A stretch of 64,000 nucleotides of DNA from assembly GCA_013821605.1 (NCBI GenBank), contig JACDGP010000007.1:1-64000 (forward strand). Reading direction: 5' to 3'. The notes under the pieces are model-generated. The model ran no database searches, was not told where the DNA came from, and saw nothing but the letters and a program-made list of their open reading frames with translations. This document shows positions 1 to 10,275 of the stretch, piece by piece. Position 1 is the first letter of the stretch, and each line of letters begins with the position of its first letter. The position numbers and the translations under genes are program-made. The stretch is from Herpetosiphonaceae bacterium. Lineage in GTDB: Bacteria > Chloroflexota > Chloroflexia > Chloroflexales > Kallotenuaceae.

Positions 1-2
1 CC

Positions 3-593
3 TCGTATGATGCCATCGACCATATTCGTAATGGTCCCGACTGGCAAAAGAATGTCGTCAATTACTCAAACTTCCTTCAGGATGCCCAAGCTGGCACGTT
101 GCCGGCAGTCAGTTGGTTGGTTCAGCCGACCAGTGTGAGCGATCATGCACCCCAAAGTGTCTGTGCCGGTGAGAATTGGACGGTACAGCAGATCGATGCC
201 ATCATGAACAATCCTACCTTATGGGCCAACACCGCCATTATTCTGGTCTGGGATGATTTCGGCGGCTTTTATGACCATGTCGTCCCGCCCAAAGGTCCGA
301 ATGGTCAGATCATGTATGGACTACGCGTGCCCGGGATTGTGATTTCGCCCTACTCGAAATCTACATTGGTCCATGGGGTCAACCACGTCATGTATAGTTT
401 CTCATCAATGTTGAAGATGGTGGAAGACAACTGGACGCTGCCGCCCTTGACCGACATGGACGGAACCGCCAACAGCTTGATGCTCACACAGGACTTCAAT
501 CAAACGCCGTTGCCACCCCTGCCGCTGGACAGGCGCGTCTGCCCTCGAACCCCTGGGCCAGCGCCCGCACCCGATGCCGGAGCTGGCGACTAA
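3..593 (+). CDS. Phosphoesterase (PF04185; phospholipase C / acid phosphatase-like), C-terminal part, truncated by window start
   Basis: Open frame from base 3 (SYDAIDHIRNGPDWQ...) into ORF 99..593; WDDFGGFYDHV and GLRVPGIVISPYSK motifs; near-identical to C-terminus of the next gene. Confidence 0.85.
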   Translation, partial: SYDAIDHIRNGPDWQKNVVNYSNFLQDAQAGTLPAVSWLVQPTSVSDHAPQSVCAGENWTVQQIDAIMNNPTLWANTAIILVWDDFGGFYDHVVPPKGPNGQIMYGLRVPGIVISPYSKSTLVHGVNHVMYSFSSMLKMVEDNWTLPPLTDMDGTANSLMLTQDFNQTPLPPLPLDRRVCPRTPGPAPAPDAGAGD

Positions 594-666
594 TGGCAGA
601 GTACCCGACCAACCCGCATTCGAACCGAGCGTTCACGGCTTAACTACCACTATAGGACATTATCCT

Positions 667-2070
667 ATGAAACTGGGAGCGAAAGTTATGGAGCATTCCC
701 CCATCCACGTCCGTCCGGTATCTCGTCTCATGGTCGTGCTCGTCCTGCTCCTGGTCGTCGTTGTGAGTCTGCTAGGGTGGTCGCCCACCGCTGCACGGCC
801 TGCCCTACCTACTACACCAATGCTGACCACTGGAGCGGTGCAGCCGCCTGCCAGCACCACACCAATCCAGCATATCGTGATTATGGATAAGGAAAATCGC
901 ACCTTTGATAACTACTTCGGCACCTTCCCAGGGGCTAATGGGACCACCACCTATACCGGCACCGATGGCCTCCGCCATACCCTCAACCACCAGCCGGACC
1001 ACTTGTCTGGCGACATTTCGCATTCTCATCCTGACTTCATTAACGCAATCGATAATGGCAAAATGGATAAGTTCTCGCAAATACTGGGAGCCATTCAGAA
1101 TGGCGTCGATGAGGCTGACTCCCAGCTGTATCAGGAGGACCTCCCCAAATACTGGAAGTATGCCCAGAACTTCACCTTAACCGATAATTTCTATTCGAGT
1201 GTTCAGGGTGCGAGCTTCGCCAACCATCTCTGGTCGATCGCGGCAGAAGCTGACGATGTCGACGGTGTTCCAAAATGTACCTTACCGTGCAGGCTTGCGC
1301 AGCGCTGGGGCTGTGACTCGGTAGCGAGCACGCTGGTAGAAGAGCGTCACGCGGACGGTACGATCGACAAGGTGTTTCCATGTTTCAACTTCCCCACGCT
1401 TGGTGATTCGCTGGACGCTGCTGGTCTCTCGTGGAAGTATTACACGCCCGACTACAACAAGCCCGGCTATATCTGGTCCTCGTATGATGCCATCGACCAT
1501 ATTCGTAATGGTCCCGACTGGCAAACCAACATCGTCAACTACGCAAACTTCCTTCAGGATGCCCAAAACGGGACGCTACCAGCCGTCAGTTGGTTGGTTC
1601 AGCCCACCAGCGTGAGCGATCATGCACCCCAAAGTGTCTGTGCCGGTGAGAACTGGACGGTGCAGCAGATCAACGCCATCATGAACAACCCCACCTTGTG
1701 GCCTAACACGGCGATTATCCTGACCTGGGATGATTTCGGCGGTTTCTATGATCACGTCCTCCCACCGCCCGGTCCGAATGGTCAGATCATGTATGGACTA
1801 CGCGTGCCCGGGATTGTGATTTCGCCCTACTCGAAATCTACATTGGTCCATGGGGTCAACCATGTCATGTATAGTTTCTCATCAATGTTGAAGATGGTGG
1901 AAGACAACTGGACGCTGCCGCCCTTGACCGACATGGACGGAACCGCCAACAGCTTGATGCTCACACAGGACTTCCGTCAAACACCGTTGCCACCCCTACC
2001 ACTCAACAAGCGCGTCTGCCCTCGAACCCCCGGTCCAGCGCCGGCACCCGACGCTGGAGATGGCGACTGA
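667..2070 (+). CDS. Secreted phosphoesterase family protein (PF04185, phospholipase C-like), tandem copy
   Basis: IQHIVIMDKENRTFDNYFGTFPG N-terminal motif and WDDFGGFYDHV C-terminal motif; N-terminal hydrophobic segment; ORF opens at 574 but 667/688 ATG is more likely. Confidence 0.85.
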   Translation: MKLGAKVMEHSPIHVRPVSRLMVVLVLLLVVVVSLLGWSPTAARPALPTTPMLTTGAVQPPASTTPIQHIVIMDKENRTFDNYFGTFPGANGTTTYTGTDGLRHTLNHQPDHLSGDISHSHPDFINAIDNGKMDKFSQILGAIQNGVDEADSQLYQEDLPKYWKYAQNFTLTDNFYSSVQGASFANHLWSIAAEADDVDGVPKCTLPCRLAQRWGCDSVASTLVEERHADGTIDKVFPCFNFPTLGDSLDAAGLSWKYYTPDYNKPGYIWSSYDAIDHIRNGPDWQTNIVNYANFLQDAQNGTLPAVSWLVQPTSVSDHAPQSVCAGENWTVQQINAIMNNPTLWPNTAIILTWDDFGGFYDHVLPPPGPNGQIMYGLRVPGIVISPYSKSTLVHGVNHVMYSFSSMLKMVEDNWTLPPLTDMDGTANSLMLTQDFRQTPLPPLPLNKRVCPRTPGPAPAPDAGDGD

Positions 2071-2075
2071 GGATT

Positions 2076-3305
2076 ATGTCGAATACCACCACTGATAACG
2101 ATCTAGCAACCATTGATGGAATGGCAGCGGTACAAACGATTCTCCGGGTGCTCCAGCGGATTACAGGCATGCGCATCGCGCTGGTGGCACGGGTCACAGA
2201 GGACGCATGGACCGCCTATGCCGTCCTAGACGAAGCCAATTTTGGGCTAAAGCCCGGCGACCAGTTAGAGCTGCAAACCACCTATTGAAGTGAAGTTCAG
2301 GGTGCGGTCGCACCCCTTCGTGTTAATCAAGCGAGCCAGGATCCGCGTTTTCGCGAGCATCCTGGCTTGCTACTGCACGGCATCGAAAGCTATATTGGCG
2401 TACCCTTGAATCGTCGGGACGGCAGCTACTTCGGCACCCTATGCGCCCTTGATCCTCAGGCGATGAACCTGTCTGATGCAGATTTCGAGGTCTTTCAGCT
2501 TTTATCACAGCTCATTTCGTTCGAGTTGGAAGCAGACGAGCAGCGGCGCAAGCGGGAGGCTGAAAAGCGTGCCTTGGAAGACATCATTGCCATCGCAGCT
2601 CACGATTTGCGGCAACCACTTGCCGTCCTTTCGGGGCGAGCAGAGCTACTGACGCGCCAAGTCCGGCGGGGGGCCACGACCGAGCAACTGCTCGACGGTC
2701 TCAACGGCATCGTGGCACAGGTGCGGCGTGCAACACGCCTCAGCGAAGCACTCCTTGATGTCGCCCAGATCGAGATGGGCGGTTTTACCGTGTCGGCGGC
2801 GCACTTCGATCTCATTGAGATGGTACGGCAGGCAGTTGAGGATGCTCAAACCTCAGCGCCGGCCCATACATTTTTATTGGATACTCCGGCAACCCTGCTC
2901 ATCTGGGGCGACGAGCGGCGGCTTGGTGAGGTCGTGCATAATCTGCTCGATAACGCCGCGAAATACACAGCCCCCGACTCGGGTCCTGTCGTGTTATCAA
3001 TCGCCGTGCTTGATACGCCGGAGCGGCCGCAGCGCACACGCCTGTGTGTGCGTGATCATGGTCGCGGCGTAGGGGACGATGCGCTGGGTCGCCTCTTTGA
3101 GCGCCAGTATCGCGCCCCTGACGCGACGAGGCAGGGTGTCAGAGGGACGGGGCTGGGCTTATATATCGTGCGCCAAATTGTGGAGGCACACGGTGGTAGT
3201 GTCTGGGCTGAACATGTGGATGGAGGCGGACTGAGGGTTTGTCTTGACCTACCCATGAACGTAGATACAGAGGGTGGCAATGCACATCATCGACCTGCGG
3301 CCTGA
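2076..3305 (+). CDS. GAF-domain sensor histidine kinase with one in-frame TGA (2286-2288): candidate selenoprotein, otherwise a nonsense-interrupted gene
   Basis: ORFs 2076..2288 and 2367..3305 are in the same frame with no other stop between; reads ...QLELQTTY[TGA]SEVQGAVAPLRVNQASQDPRFREHPGLLLHGIESYIGVPL...; H-box AAHDLRQPL, N-box LLDNAAKY, G-box GRGVGDD / GTGLGLYIV. Confidence 0.8.
2289..2322 (+). promoter_or_regulatory. Candidate bacterial SECIS-like stem-loop immediately 3' of the in-frame TGA
   Basis: GAAG(2292-2295)/CTTC(2316-2319) lower stem, 5' bulge TTCA, GGGTGC(2300-2305)/GCACCC(2310-2315) upper stem, apical loop GGTC (2306-2309), 17 nt after TGA. Confidence 0.55.
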
Positions 3306-3834
3306 AGACCTTGCCGCACGGGAACAAGTAGCACAGTTGTTGGTCGACATTTTCCCCCAAGCCTGGCCAGACATGGGTGCGGCGGGGGACGAGGTCAATG
3401 CGTCCCTCGCGCCAGATCGTGTAAGCCGGGTAGCCATGGATGGGCAACAAGCAGTTGTCGGTTGGATCGGCGGCATTCGGCAATACGATGGCCATGTTTG
3501 GGAACTGCATCCGCTCGTCGTACGGCAAGATCGGCGCGAGCAGGGTATCGGTCGAGCGTTAGTGGGCGATTTGGAGGAGCGCGTCCGTGAGCGCCATGGC
3601 CTGACGGTGTGGCTTGGCACAGACGACGATGCCGATCAAACCACCCTAAGCGGTGTTGATCTGTACTCCAACGTCGGTGCGCATATTGCCGGCATCCGGA
3701 ACCTCGCACGCCACCCCTACGAATTCTATCAAAAGCTAGGGTACGTGATTGTGGGCGTGCTGCCCGACGCCAACGGCATCGGCAGGCCTGACATCTACAT
3801 GGCCAAGCCGGTGTGGCGCTCGGGATCGACGTAG
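3274..3834 (+). CDS. GNAT family acetyltransferase, aminoglycoside 6'-N-acetyltransferase-like
   Basis: WELHPLVVRQDRREQGIGRALVGDLE, LGTDDDADQTTLSGVDLY, RNLARHPYEFYQKLGYVIVGVLPDANGIGRPDIYMAK. Confidence 0.8.
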   Translation: MAMHIIDLRPEDLAAREQVAQLLVDIFPQAWPDMGAAGDEVNASLAPDRVSRVAMDGQQAVVGWIGGIRQYDGHVWELHPLVVRQDRREQGIGRALVGDLEERVRERHGLTVWLGTDDDADQTTLSGVDLYSNVGAHIAGIRNLARHPYEFYQKLGYVIVGVLPDANGIGRPDIYMAKPVWRSGST

Positions 3835-4772
3835 AGCTGCTGCAAACGCTTCACCTCATCCACCACCATCTGACGCAGGGTCGCTGGCTCTAAGACCTGC
3901 GCCGAGGCACCCCAACCGAGCACCCATTGCAGGACCTCGCGCTCCTGACGAACGTGCAAGGTCAGGAGTAAACCATCGGTCCGCTCTTCTTCACCAACCA
4001 CAAAAAAGGAACGTGCCTCCCGGACCCAGCGCGCCACAGCCGGCGAGAAAAGTACGCGCACCACGACGCTACGTGCCGGGTCAATACTGCTTTGCTCGAG
4101 CTCAAGCTGCTCCGGTGGCTCGAAGGTACGGGTGAGGAGCGTGAGCTGCTGCATGCGCTCTAAGCGAAAATTGCGCCTGTCTTGTCGCAGGTGACAGTAC
4201 GCCACCAAATGCCAGACCCCACTCACCTGGACCAGAGCATATGGGTCGGCCTCACGAATAGGAGGACCCGTCGTATCGTCCGCACCAAAGCGTGCTGTGT
4301 AGCGGAAGCGCACCGTGCGCCGCTCGTTGATGGCCCGCCGCAAGTCGGCCAGCACTGCGACCGTCGCAGTTTGCAGCGCGGTAGGGGGGATGATAAAGCG
4401 GATCTGCTCGCGCAGTGCATCGACCTGCTCACGCAGTCGCTCCGGCACGACGGCTCGAATCTTACGTTCAGCCGACTGGGCCGCCAGGCGGTAGGCAGCG
4501 TCAAAGTTTTGGGCCATAACGTCACTGCCCAACAGCAGCATCATCGCCTCATCGCTCGTGAAGCGTAACGGTGGTAAAAAGTAGCCTTCAACCAGCGAGT
4601 AGCCCTGGCCGGGCGCAGCCACCACCGGTACTCCAGCCTCACACAGGGCCTGAATATCACGATAAACGGTCCGCTTACTGATCTCGAAGGTGGCGGCGAG
4701 GTCTTCGGCGCGCTGCCGCCGCTTGGCCTGTAATTCGAGCACGATTGCCAGGAGCCGGTCGGTGCGATTCAT
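3795..4772 (-). CDS. YafY-type HTH + WYL-domain transcriptional regulator
   Basis: MNRTDRLLAIVLELQAKRRQRAEDLAATFEISKRTVYRDIQAL HTH and WYL-like region; upstream in-frame ATG at 4826. Confidence 0.85.
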   Translation of the reverse strand: MNRTDRLLAIVLELQAKRRQRAEDLAATFEISKRTVYRDIQALCEAGVPVVAAPGQGYSLVEGYFLPPLRFTSDEAMMLLLGSDVMAQNFDAAYRLAAQSAERKIRAVVPERLREQVDALREQIRFIIPPTALQTATVAVLADLRRAINERRTVRFRYTARFGADDTTGPPIREADPYALVQVSGVWHLVAYCHLRQDRRNFRLERMQQLTLLTRTFEPPEQLELEQSSIDPARSVVVRVLFSPAVARWVREARSFFVVGEEERTDGLLLTLHVRQEREVLQWVLGWGASAQVLEPATLRQMVVDEVKRLQQLYVDPERHTGLAM

Positions 4773-4845
4773 GGTCCATCCATTGAAATGGCGACACAGG
4801 TTTAATGCTACCTGTGTCGCCATCACTGGGAGAGCTGGCTTTAAG

Positions 4846-6993
4846 CTAGGCCGGAATCAGCTCTTTAAGACGATTCCAGTCGCGATGCTGGGCTACCGCC
4901 GCAATGAACTGCTTGATCACCGCCTGGACATCAGCAGCCGATGGCTCGGGCGTATGAGCCGCCGTTGCTTGGAGACTCGCTTCAGCCGCTGGTGTCGGGA
5001 TCTGCGTCGCCGCCAACAGGTTAGCACCGGCCCCGGTCGCACCGATGGCTTTGCCATGCTTATAGGCTTCGTTGAGAAAATGAACTGCATCACCTTGCCG
5101 CTTCAGCGCATCCGCATTTTCCGCACCGCCCGGCACAATCACCGCATCGTACATGATCGAGCCGCCACTGGTAATAAACGTTGCGTCAGGGACGATATCC
5201 TTACCGTCGCTGCTCTTAATCGGGCTCAGGAACTTCGACACGATTTGTGAACGTGCTCCCGCAGCTTTGAGGGCTGCTTGAATCTCCGTCAACTCGGCCA
5301 AATCAACGCCGTCCATGGCGAGGATCGCAATACGGCGCGTCTTAATCGTATCCTTGACGGTATCCAGCATGCTGAGACCCGGCGCTTTGCGGATATTGCT
5401 CGGATCGGTGGGCGGAGGGCTATCGAAGGTAGCTGCGACACCGATGCCATACGCCACTTGCACCGCTAGGTCGCGATTGATCCTGGCGAGCAAAGCAATC
5501 ATGCGCTCGCGAATCGCTATGACTTGAACCTTGCCCAACTCGAACTGGAGCGCTTCAGCGATATGCTCCTGTTCCACCGTCGACATGCTGTTCCAGAACA
5601 AGGTTGCCTGACTGAAATGATCACCAAAGGTCTCGCTACGCACACGCACTTTCGGTCCTTCGACCTGTGCTGGATAGCTGACATAGCCCCGCAAATTCTC
5701 CGGCGATTGCATGGGACAGCCACCGCCCAGTGAGTTTGGCTCGTAGGCCACCCGGCCCTTGTTGATCTCGTACCGCATCTTGCCATCACGCTGGTTGTTA
5801 TGCACCGGCGCCACCGGCTTGTTGATCGGCAATTCGGCGAAGTTTTGCCCAATGCGCGTAATCTGCGTATCAATGTACGAGAATAAGCGGCCCTGCAGCA
5901 GCGGATCATTACTAAAGTCAATCCCAGGAACGACATGGCCCGGATGAAATGCCACCTGCTCCGTTTCTGCAAAGAAGTTGTCTGGATTACGATTCAACGT
6001 CAGCTTACCGATGCGCTGGGCCGGTACCAGGTCTTCTGGCCAGATTTTCGTTGCATCCAGGATATCGAAATCAAACTTGAACTCATCCTCCTCTGCCAGC
6101 AGTTGCACCCCAAATTCGTACTCGGGGTAGTCACCGTTTTCGATCGCTTCCCACAGATCGCGGCGATGGAAATCAGGATCCTTGCCAGCGATCTTCTGAG
6201 CCTCGTCCCAGGCCAGTCCATGCACGCCAAGCAAGGGCTTCCAGTGGAACTTAACGAAGGTCGATTTACCCTGATCGTTGACGAAGCGGAAGGTATGAAT
6301 GCCGAAGCCTTCCATCATCCGCAGGCTGCGCGGGATCGCGCGGTCCGACATAACCCACATCATCATATGCATCGACTCTGGCACCAGCGAGATGAAGTCG
6401 TAGAAGGTATCGTGCGCCGAAGAGGCCTGGGGGATTTCGTTATGCGGTTCCGGCTTGACGGCATGGATCAGATCGGGAAATTTGATCGCATCCTGAATGA
6501 AAAAGACCGGAATGTTGTTGCCGACGAGGTCAAAGTTACCGTCTGCCGTATAGAAGCGTGTCGCCCAGCCTCGCACGTCGCGTGCTGTATCGGCCGAGCC
6601 ACGGAAGCCGGCGACGGTCGAGAAGCGCACAAACACCGGCGTTTTGACCGCCGGATCTTGCAAAAAGGCTGCCTTGGTATACGGTGCCATCGATTCATAG
6701 ACCTGGAAAAAGCCATGTGCGCCCGAGCCACGCGCGTGGACGACGCGCTCTGGAATGCGCTCGTGATCAAAGTGGGTAATCTTTTCCCGAAACACGAAGT
6801 CTTCCAGCAAGGTTGGCCCGCGCGCACCTGCCCGCAGCGAATTCTGATTATCGCTGATGCGAGTACCATGATTCGTCGTTAGATGCTCACCTGGTTCGAC
6901 ACGTGCAGCATCTAGTTGCTGGTCTTTACTTTGCTCGTTTATGCTAACGTGCCCATCTTCCTGATGCCCGTTTGTAGCGTTATGCCCATCCAT
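4846..6993 (-). CDS. katE: Large-subunit catalase (HPII type) with C-terminal DJ-1/PfpI-like domain
   Basis: [49 protein letters not shown], long C-terminal GATase-like domain ([22 protein letters not shown]). Confidence 0.95.
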   Translation of the reverse strand: MDGHNATNGHQEDGHVSINEQSKDQQLDAARVEPGEHLTTNHGTRISDNQNSLRAGARGPTLLEDFVFREKITHFDHERIPERVVHARGSGAHGFFQVYESMAPYTKAAFLQDPAVKTPVFVRFSTVAGFRGSADTARDVRGWATRFYTADGNFDLVGNNIPVFFIQDAIKFPDLIHAVKPEPHNEIPQASSAHDTFYDFISLVPESMHMMMWVMSDRAIPRSLRMMEGFGIHTFRFVNDQGKSTFVKFHWKPLLGVHGLAWDEAQKIAGKDPDFHRRDLWEAIENGDYPEYEFGVQLLAEEDEFKFDFDILDATKIWPEDLVPAQRIGKLTLNRNPDNFFAETEQVAFHPGHVVPGIDFSNDPLLQGRLFSYIDTQITRIGQNFAELPINKPVAPVHNNQRDGKMRYEINKGRVAYEPNSLGGGCPMQSPENLRGYVSYPAQVEGPKVRVRSETFGDHFSQATLFWNSMSTVEQEHIAEALQFELGKVQVIAIRERMIALLARINRDLAVQVAYGIGVAATFDSPPPTDPSNIRKAPGLSMLDTVKDTIKTRRIAILAMDGVDLAELTEIQAALKAAGARSQIVSKFLSPIKSSDGKDIVPDATFITSGGSIMYDAVIVPGGAENADALKRQGDAVHFLNEAYKHGKAIGATGAGANLLAATQIPTPAAEASLQATAAHTPEPSAADVQAVIKQFIAAVAQHRDWNRLKELIPA

Positions 6994-7262
6994 AATGTGA
7001 TCCTTAGCTTACGATTTGAAATCATCCTCCGTCCAATGTTCTCCTGGTAGAGTATGTTGCTCCTTTCGTTACGCTTACGTCACTACACCACCATGGAGCG
7101 TGGCGGGGTACTCAGGCAAAAGACACCCTGAGCAACTTTCACACCAAAAGAAGGGCGTCGTTGAACGCCTCTAACTGATAATTAGGTGATACGCCGGTTC
7201 CGCTCCATTTGCACCGGTACGCTACACTCCTAGCACACGTCCCCGCATAACTTGAGGTAGCT

Positions 7263-8687
7263 ATGGAACAGAATGATGTTGGGTTGATCGGACTAGCAGT
7301 GATGGGCCAAAATTTGGCGCGCAACATTGCCAGCCGCGGCTTTCATGTCGCGGTCTATAATCGCACCACGTCCAAAACCACGGATTTTGTGGCAGCCCAT
7401 CCCGATCCTGGGATAACGCCAACCACCGACCTTAAAGAGTTCGTTGGCGCACTTAAATCACCCCGCCGGATCCTGCTAATGGTTCAAGCCGGTGATGCGG
7501 TGGATGCCACCATCGCGCAACTGCAGCCACTGCTTGATCCAGGCGACATTATCATCGATGGCGGCAACTCGCTTTTCCGCGATACGGAGCGGCGTACCAC
7601 CGCATTAGCAGACACCGGATTTAACTTCATGGGCGTTGGCGTGTCCGGCGGCGAAGAAGGCGCGTTGCATGGCCCCAGTATTATGCCCGGCGGTCCGCGC
7701 GAAGCGTACACACCGATGGAACCAATCCTAACGGCGATTGCGGCCCATGCACCTGATGGCACACCGTGTGTGGCCTACCTGGGACCACGTGGCGCTGGTC
7801 ATTATGTCAAAATGGTCCATAACGGCATCGAGTATGGCGACATGCAGCTGATTGCTGAAGCATATGATCTGCTTGCACATGGTGCCGGTCTGGACGCCCA
7901 AGCGCTGGCCGAAGTCTTTAACGAGTGGAACCAGGGCGAGCTTCAGTCCTTTTTGATCGAGATCACGGCGCATATCTTTACCACTGCCGATACTGAAACG
8001 GGGCGGCCGCTGGTAGATATGATTCTGGATACGGCTCAGCAAAAAGGCACGGGCAAATGGACCTCGCAAAATAGCTTCGACCTGGGCATCCCCATCCCCA
8101 CGATCAACGCCGCCGTTGAGGCGCGTATGATCTCGGCTCTTAAAGAGGAGCGGGTGGCTGCTGCCAAGAGTCTGACGCAACCGGAGCGCCACTTTAAGGG
8201 CGATCAACAAGCCCTTGTCGCAGCGGTACGAGCCGCCTTGTATGCCTCGAAGATCTGTGCCTATGCGCAGGGCATGGCACTATTGCGCGGTGCATCCAAC
8301 GAGTACCAGTACGATCTTGATCTCGGGATCGTGGCCTCCTTGTGGCGTGCCGGCTGTATTATCCGCGCCCGTTTTCTCGACGATGTCACTGCCGCCTTCC
8401 GTCGCCAGGCAGATCTACCCAATTTACTGCTTGACCACACCTTCGCGACGGCTATCGCGGAGCGGGATGCCCAATGGCGCTCGGCCCTTCAGACCGCAAC
8501 CGAGCTCGCCATCCCCACCCCGGCGATGAGTTCGGCGCTGGCCTACTACGATGCCTACCGTAGTGCTCGATTGCCGGCGAACTTGATTCAGGCCCAGCGT
8601 GATTATTTCGGAGCCCATACCTACCAACGTGTCGACAAGCCAGGCACCTTCCACACGGAATGGGCCGCCAACAACCAGGAGCACTAA
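7263..8687 (+). CDS. gnd: 6-phosphogluconate dehydrogenase, decarboxylating
   Basis: GLIGLAVMGQNLARNIASRGFHVAVYNRT; GVGVSGGEEGALHGPSIMPGG; KMVHNGIEYGDMQLIAEAYDLL; QKGTGKWT. Confidence 0.96.
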   Translation: MEQNDVGLIGLAVMGQNLARNIASRGFHVAVYNRTTSKTTDFVAAHPDPGITPTTDLKEFVGALKSPRRILLMVQAGDAVDATIAQLQPLLDPGDIIIDGGNSLFRDTERRTTALADTGFNFMGVGVSGGEEGALHGPSIMPGGPREAYTPMEPILTAIAAHAPDGTPCVAYLGPRGAGHYVKMVHNGIEYGDMQLIAEAYDLLAHGAGLDAQALAEVFNEWNQGELQSFLIEITAHIFTTADTETGRPLVDMILDTAQQKGTGKWTSQNSFDLGIPIPTINAAVEARMISALKEERVAAAKSLTQPERHFKGDQQALVAAVRAALYASKICAYAQGMALLRGASNEYQYDLDLGIVASLWRAGCIIRARFLDDVTAAFRRQADLPNLLLDHTFATAIAERDAQWRSALQTATELAIPTPAMSSALAYYDAYRSARLPANLIQAQRDYFGAHTYQRVDKPGTFHTEWAANNQEH

Positions 8688-8690
8688 CTC

Positions 8691-10142
8691 ATGGGTTTCG
8701 CTCATCTTCACAGTCGTCGTTTGCCGGCGCTTACGCTGGCCTTGGTCCTCGCCCTATCATCGACCATGGTGGCCTTTGCCAACGTGGCGTTGAACACGCT
8801 CAGCACGGATCCGTTTACCAATACATCCAGCCAGCACCGTACCGAAGTTGAGCCCGACTCCTTTGCCTTTGGCTCCACCATCGTCGCCGCCACCCAGACG
8901 GGTCGTTTTACCGACGGCGGCTCGTCCGACATTGGCTGGGCTACCTCAACCAACGGCGGTCTCTCCTGGACGCACGGTTTTCTGCCCGGTGTCACCATCT
9001 ACCAAGGTGGCGGTACCTATCAGCGCGTCAGTGACCCCTCGGTCGCCTATGATCCCAAAGACAATGTCTGGCTCATTTCTTCCCTCGCGATCGGTAGCGG
9101 TAGCACCACTGCTGTCTTAGTCAACCGCTCGACCGACGGTGGCCTCACCTGGAGCAATCCCGTAACGGTCACACCCCATAGCGGCCTGGACAAGGATTGG
9201 ATCGCCTGTGATACAACGGCGAGCAGCCCATTTTATGGCCATTGCTACACCGAGTGGGATGATAACGGCGCCGGCAACGTCATCAAAATGAGCACCTCCA
9301 GTGATGGTGGCTTGTCCTGGGGTCCGGCCCTTAACACCGCCAACACCGGCCATGGGCTGGGTGGCCAACCACTCGTCCAGCCGAATGGAACCGTCGTCGT
9401 ACCGATCAGCAACGGCTTCAACGCAATCCTGGCTTTTACATCGACCAACGGTGGCGCAAGCTGGAGTATCACTGTAACAGTCGCGCAGGTCCAGGCCCAT
9501 ACCCCGGCCGCCGGCATTCGCAGTGACTTCTTACCATCGGCGGAGATCGATGGGGCCGGCAAGGTCTTCGTGGCTTGGCAAGATTGTCGCTTCCGCACCT
9601 CTTGCTCTTCGAATGATATTGTGTATAGCACCTCGACCGATGGTACTAACTGGTCGGCTGTCACCCGCGTGCCGATCGACAGCACGACCAGTGGCGTCGA
9701 TCACTTTATCCCCGGCATTGGCGTTGACCGCACGACTGCTGGCGCTAGTGCCCACCTGGGCCTCGCATATTACTATTACCCAGTAGCGCAGTGCACAGTT
9801 TCGACCTGCCAACTCGATGTCGGCTTCATTTCGTCAACGAATGGTGGCGCAAGCTGGAGTACGGCAACCCAACTGGCCGGCCCGATGAAGATCAATTGGC
9901 TGGCAAGCACTACGGGGGGCCGGATGGTGGGTGATTATATTTCGACCTCCTTCATTGGTACAAAAGCCTATCCGGTCTTTGCGGTTGCTAAGGCCAAGTC
10001 CGGCACGACCTTCAATGAAGCGTTGACGACCGTCATAAGTGGCTTAGCTGTTCGAGGCGGAAGTGCGGTGGCGACCGGCGCCGGCGCTGCCTCACTACCG
10101 GCCACGACAGCTGAACCACGAGTACCACGGACCGCCCAATAA
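8691..10142 (+). CDS. Secreted BNR-repeat / sialidase-like beta-propeller protein
   Basis: Signal peptide (LPALTLALVLALSSTMVAFA); repeated SxDGGxxW Asp-box motifs (STNGGLSWTH, STDGGLTWSN, SSDGGLSWGP, STNGGASWS). Confidence 0.85.
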   Translation: MGFAHLHSRRLPALTLALVLALSSTMVAFANVALNTLSTDPFTNTSSQHRTEVEPDSFAFGSTIVAATQTGRFTDGGSSDIGWATSTNGGLSWTHGFLPGVTIYQGGGTYQRVSDPSVAYDPKDNVWLISSLAIGSGSTTAVLVNRSTDGGLTWSNPVTVTPHSGLDKDWIACDTTASSPFYGHCYTEWDDNGAGNVIKMSTSSDGGLSWGPALNTANTGHGLGGQPLVQPNGTVVVPISNGFNAILAFTSTNGGASWSITVTVAQVQAHTPAAGIRSDFLPSAEIDGAGKVFVAWQDCRFRTSCSSNDIVYSTSTDGTNWSAVTRVPIDSTTSGVDHFIPGIGVDRTTAGASAHLGLAYYYYPVAQCTVSTCQLDVGFISSTNGGASWSTATQLAGPMKINWLASTTGGRMVGDYISTSFIGTKAYPVFAVAKAKSGTTFNEALTTVISGLAVRGGSAVATGAGAASLPATTAEPRVPRTAQ

Positions 10143-10193
10143 GGCCAGCCGCTAACAGTAGACATTAAGTGGCGCCGGGTATACACTAGGTGG

Positions 10194-10214
10194 GCGACAT
10201 GAAGTTCATGTCGC
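10194..10214. repeat. Perfect inverted repeat GCGACATGA-agt-TCATGTCGC in leader of the second sialidase-like gene
   Basis: Direct reading; 9-bp perfect stem. Confidence 0.7.
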
Positions 10215-10275
10215 TTGGAGGATGCCTAATGTGAGGTTGGCAAACGGCGCCGCTGTATTACAGGAGAACAAATCC

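Noticed and set aside
2286-2288. Global TGA reassignment explaining the in-frame TGA
   Set aside because: Adjacent genes end in TGA (2070, 3305), and protein similarity stops there, so TGA is a normal stop in this genome.
5935-6882. 315-aa plus-strand ORF
   Set aside because: Antisense shadow of katE.
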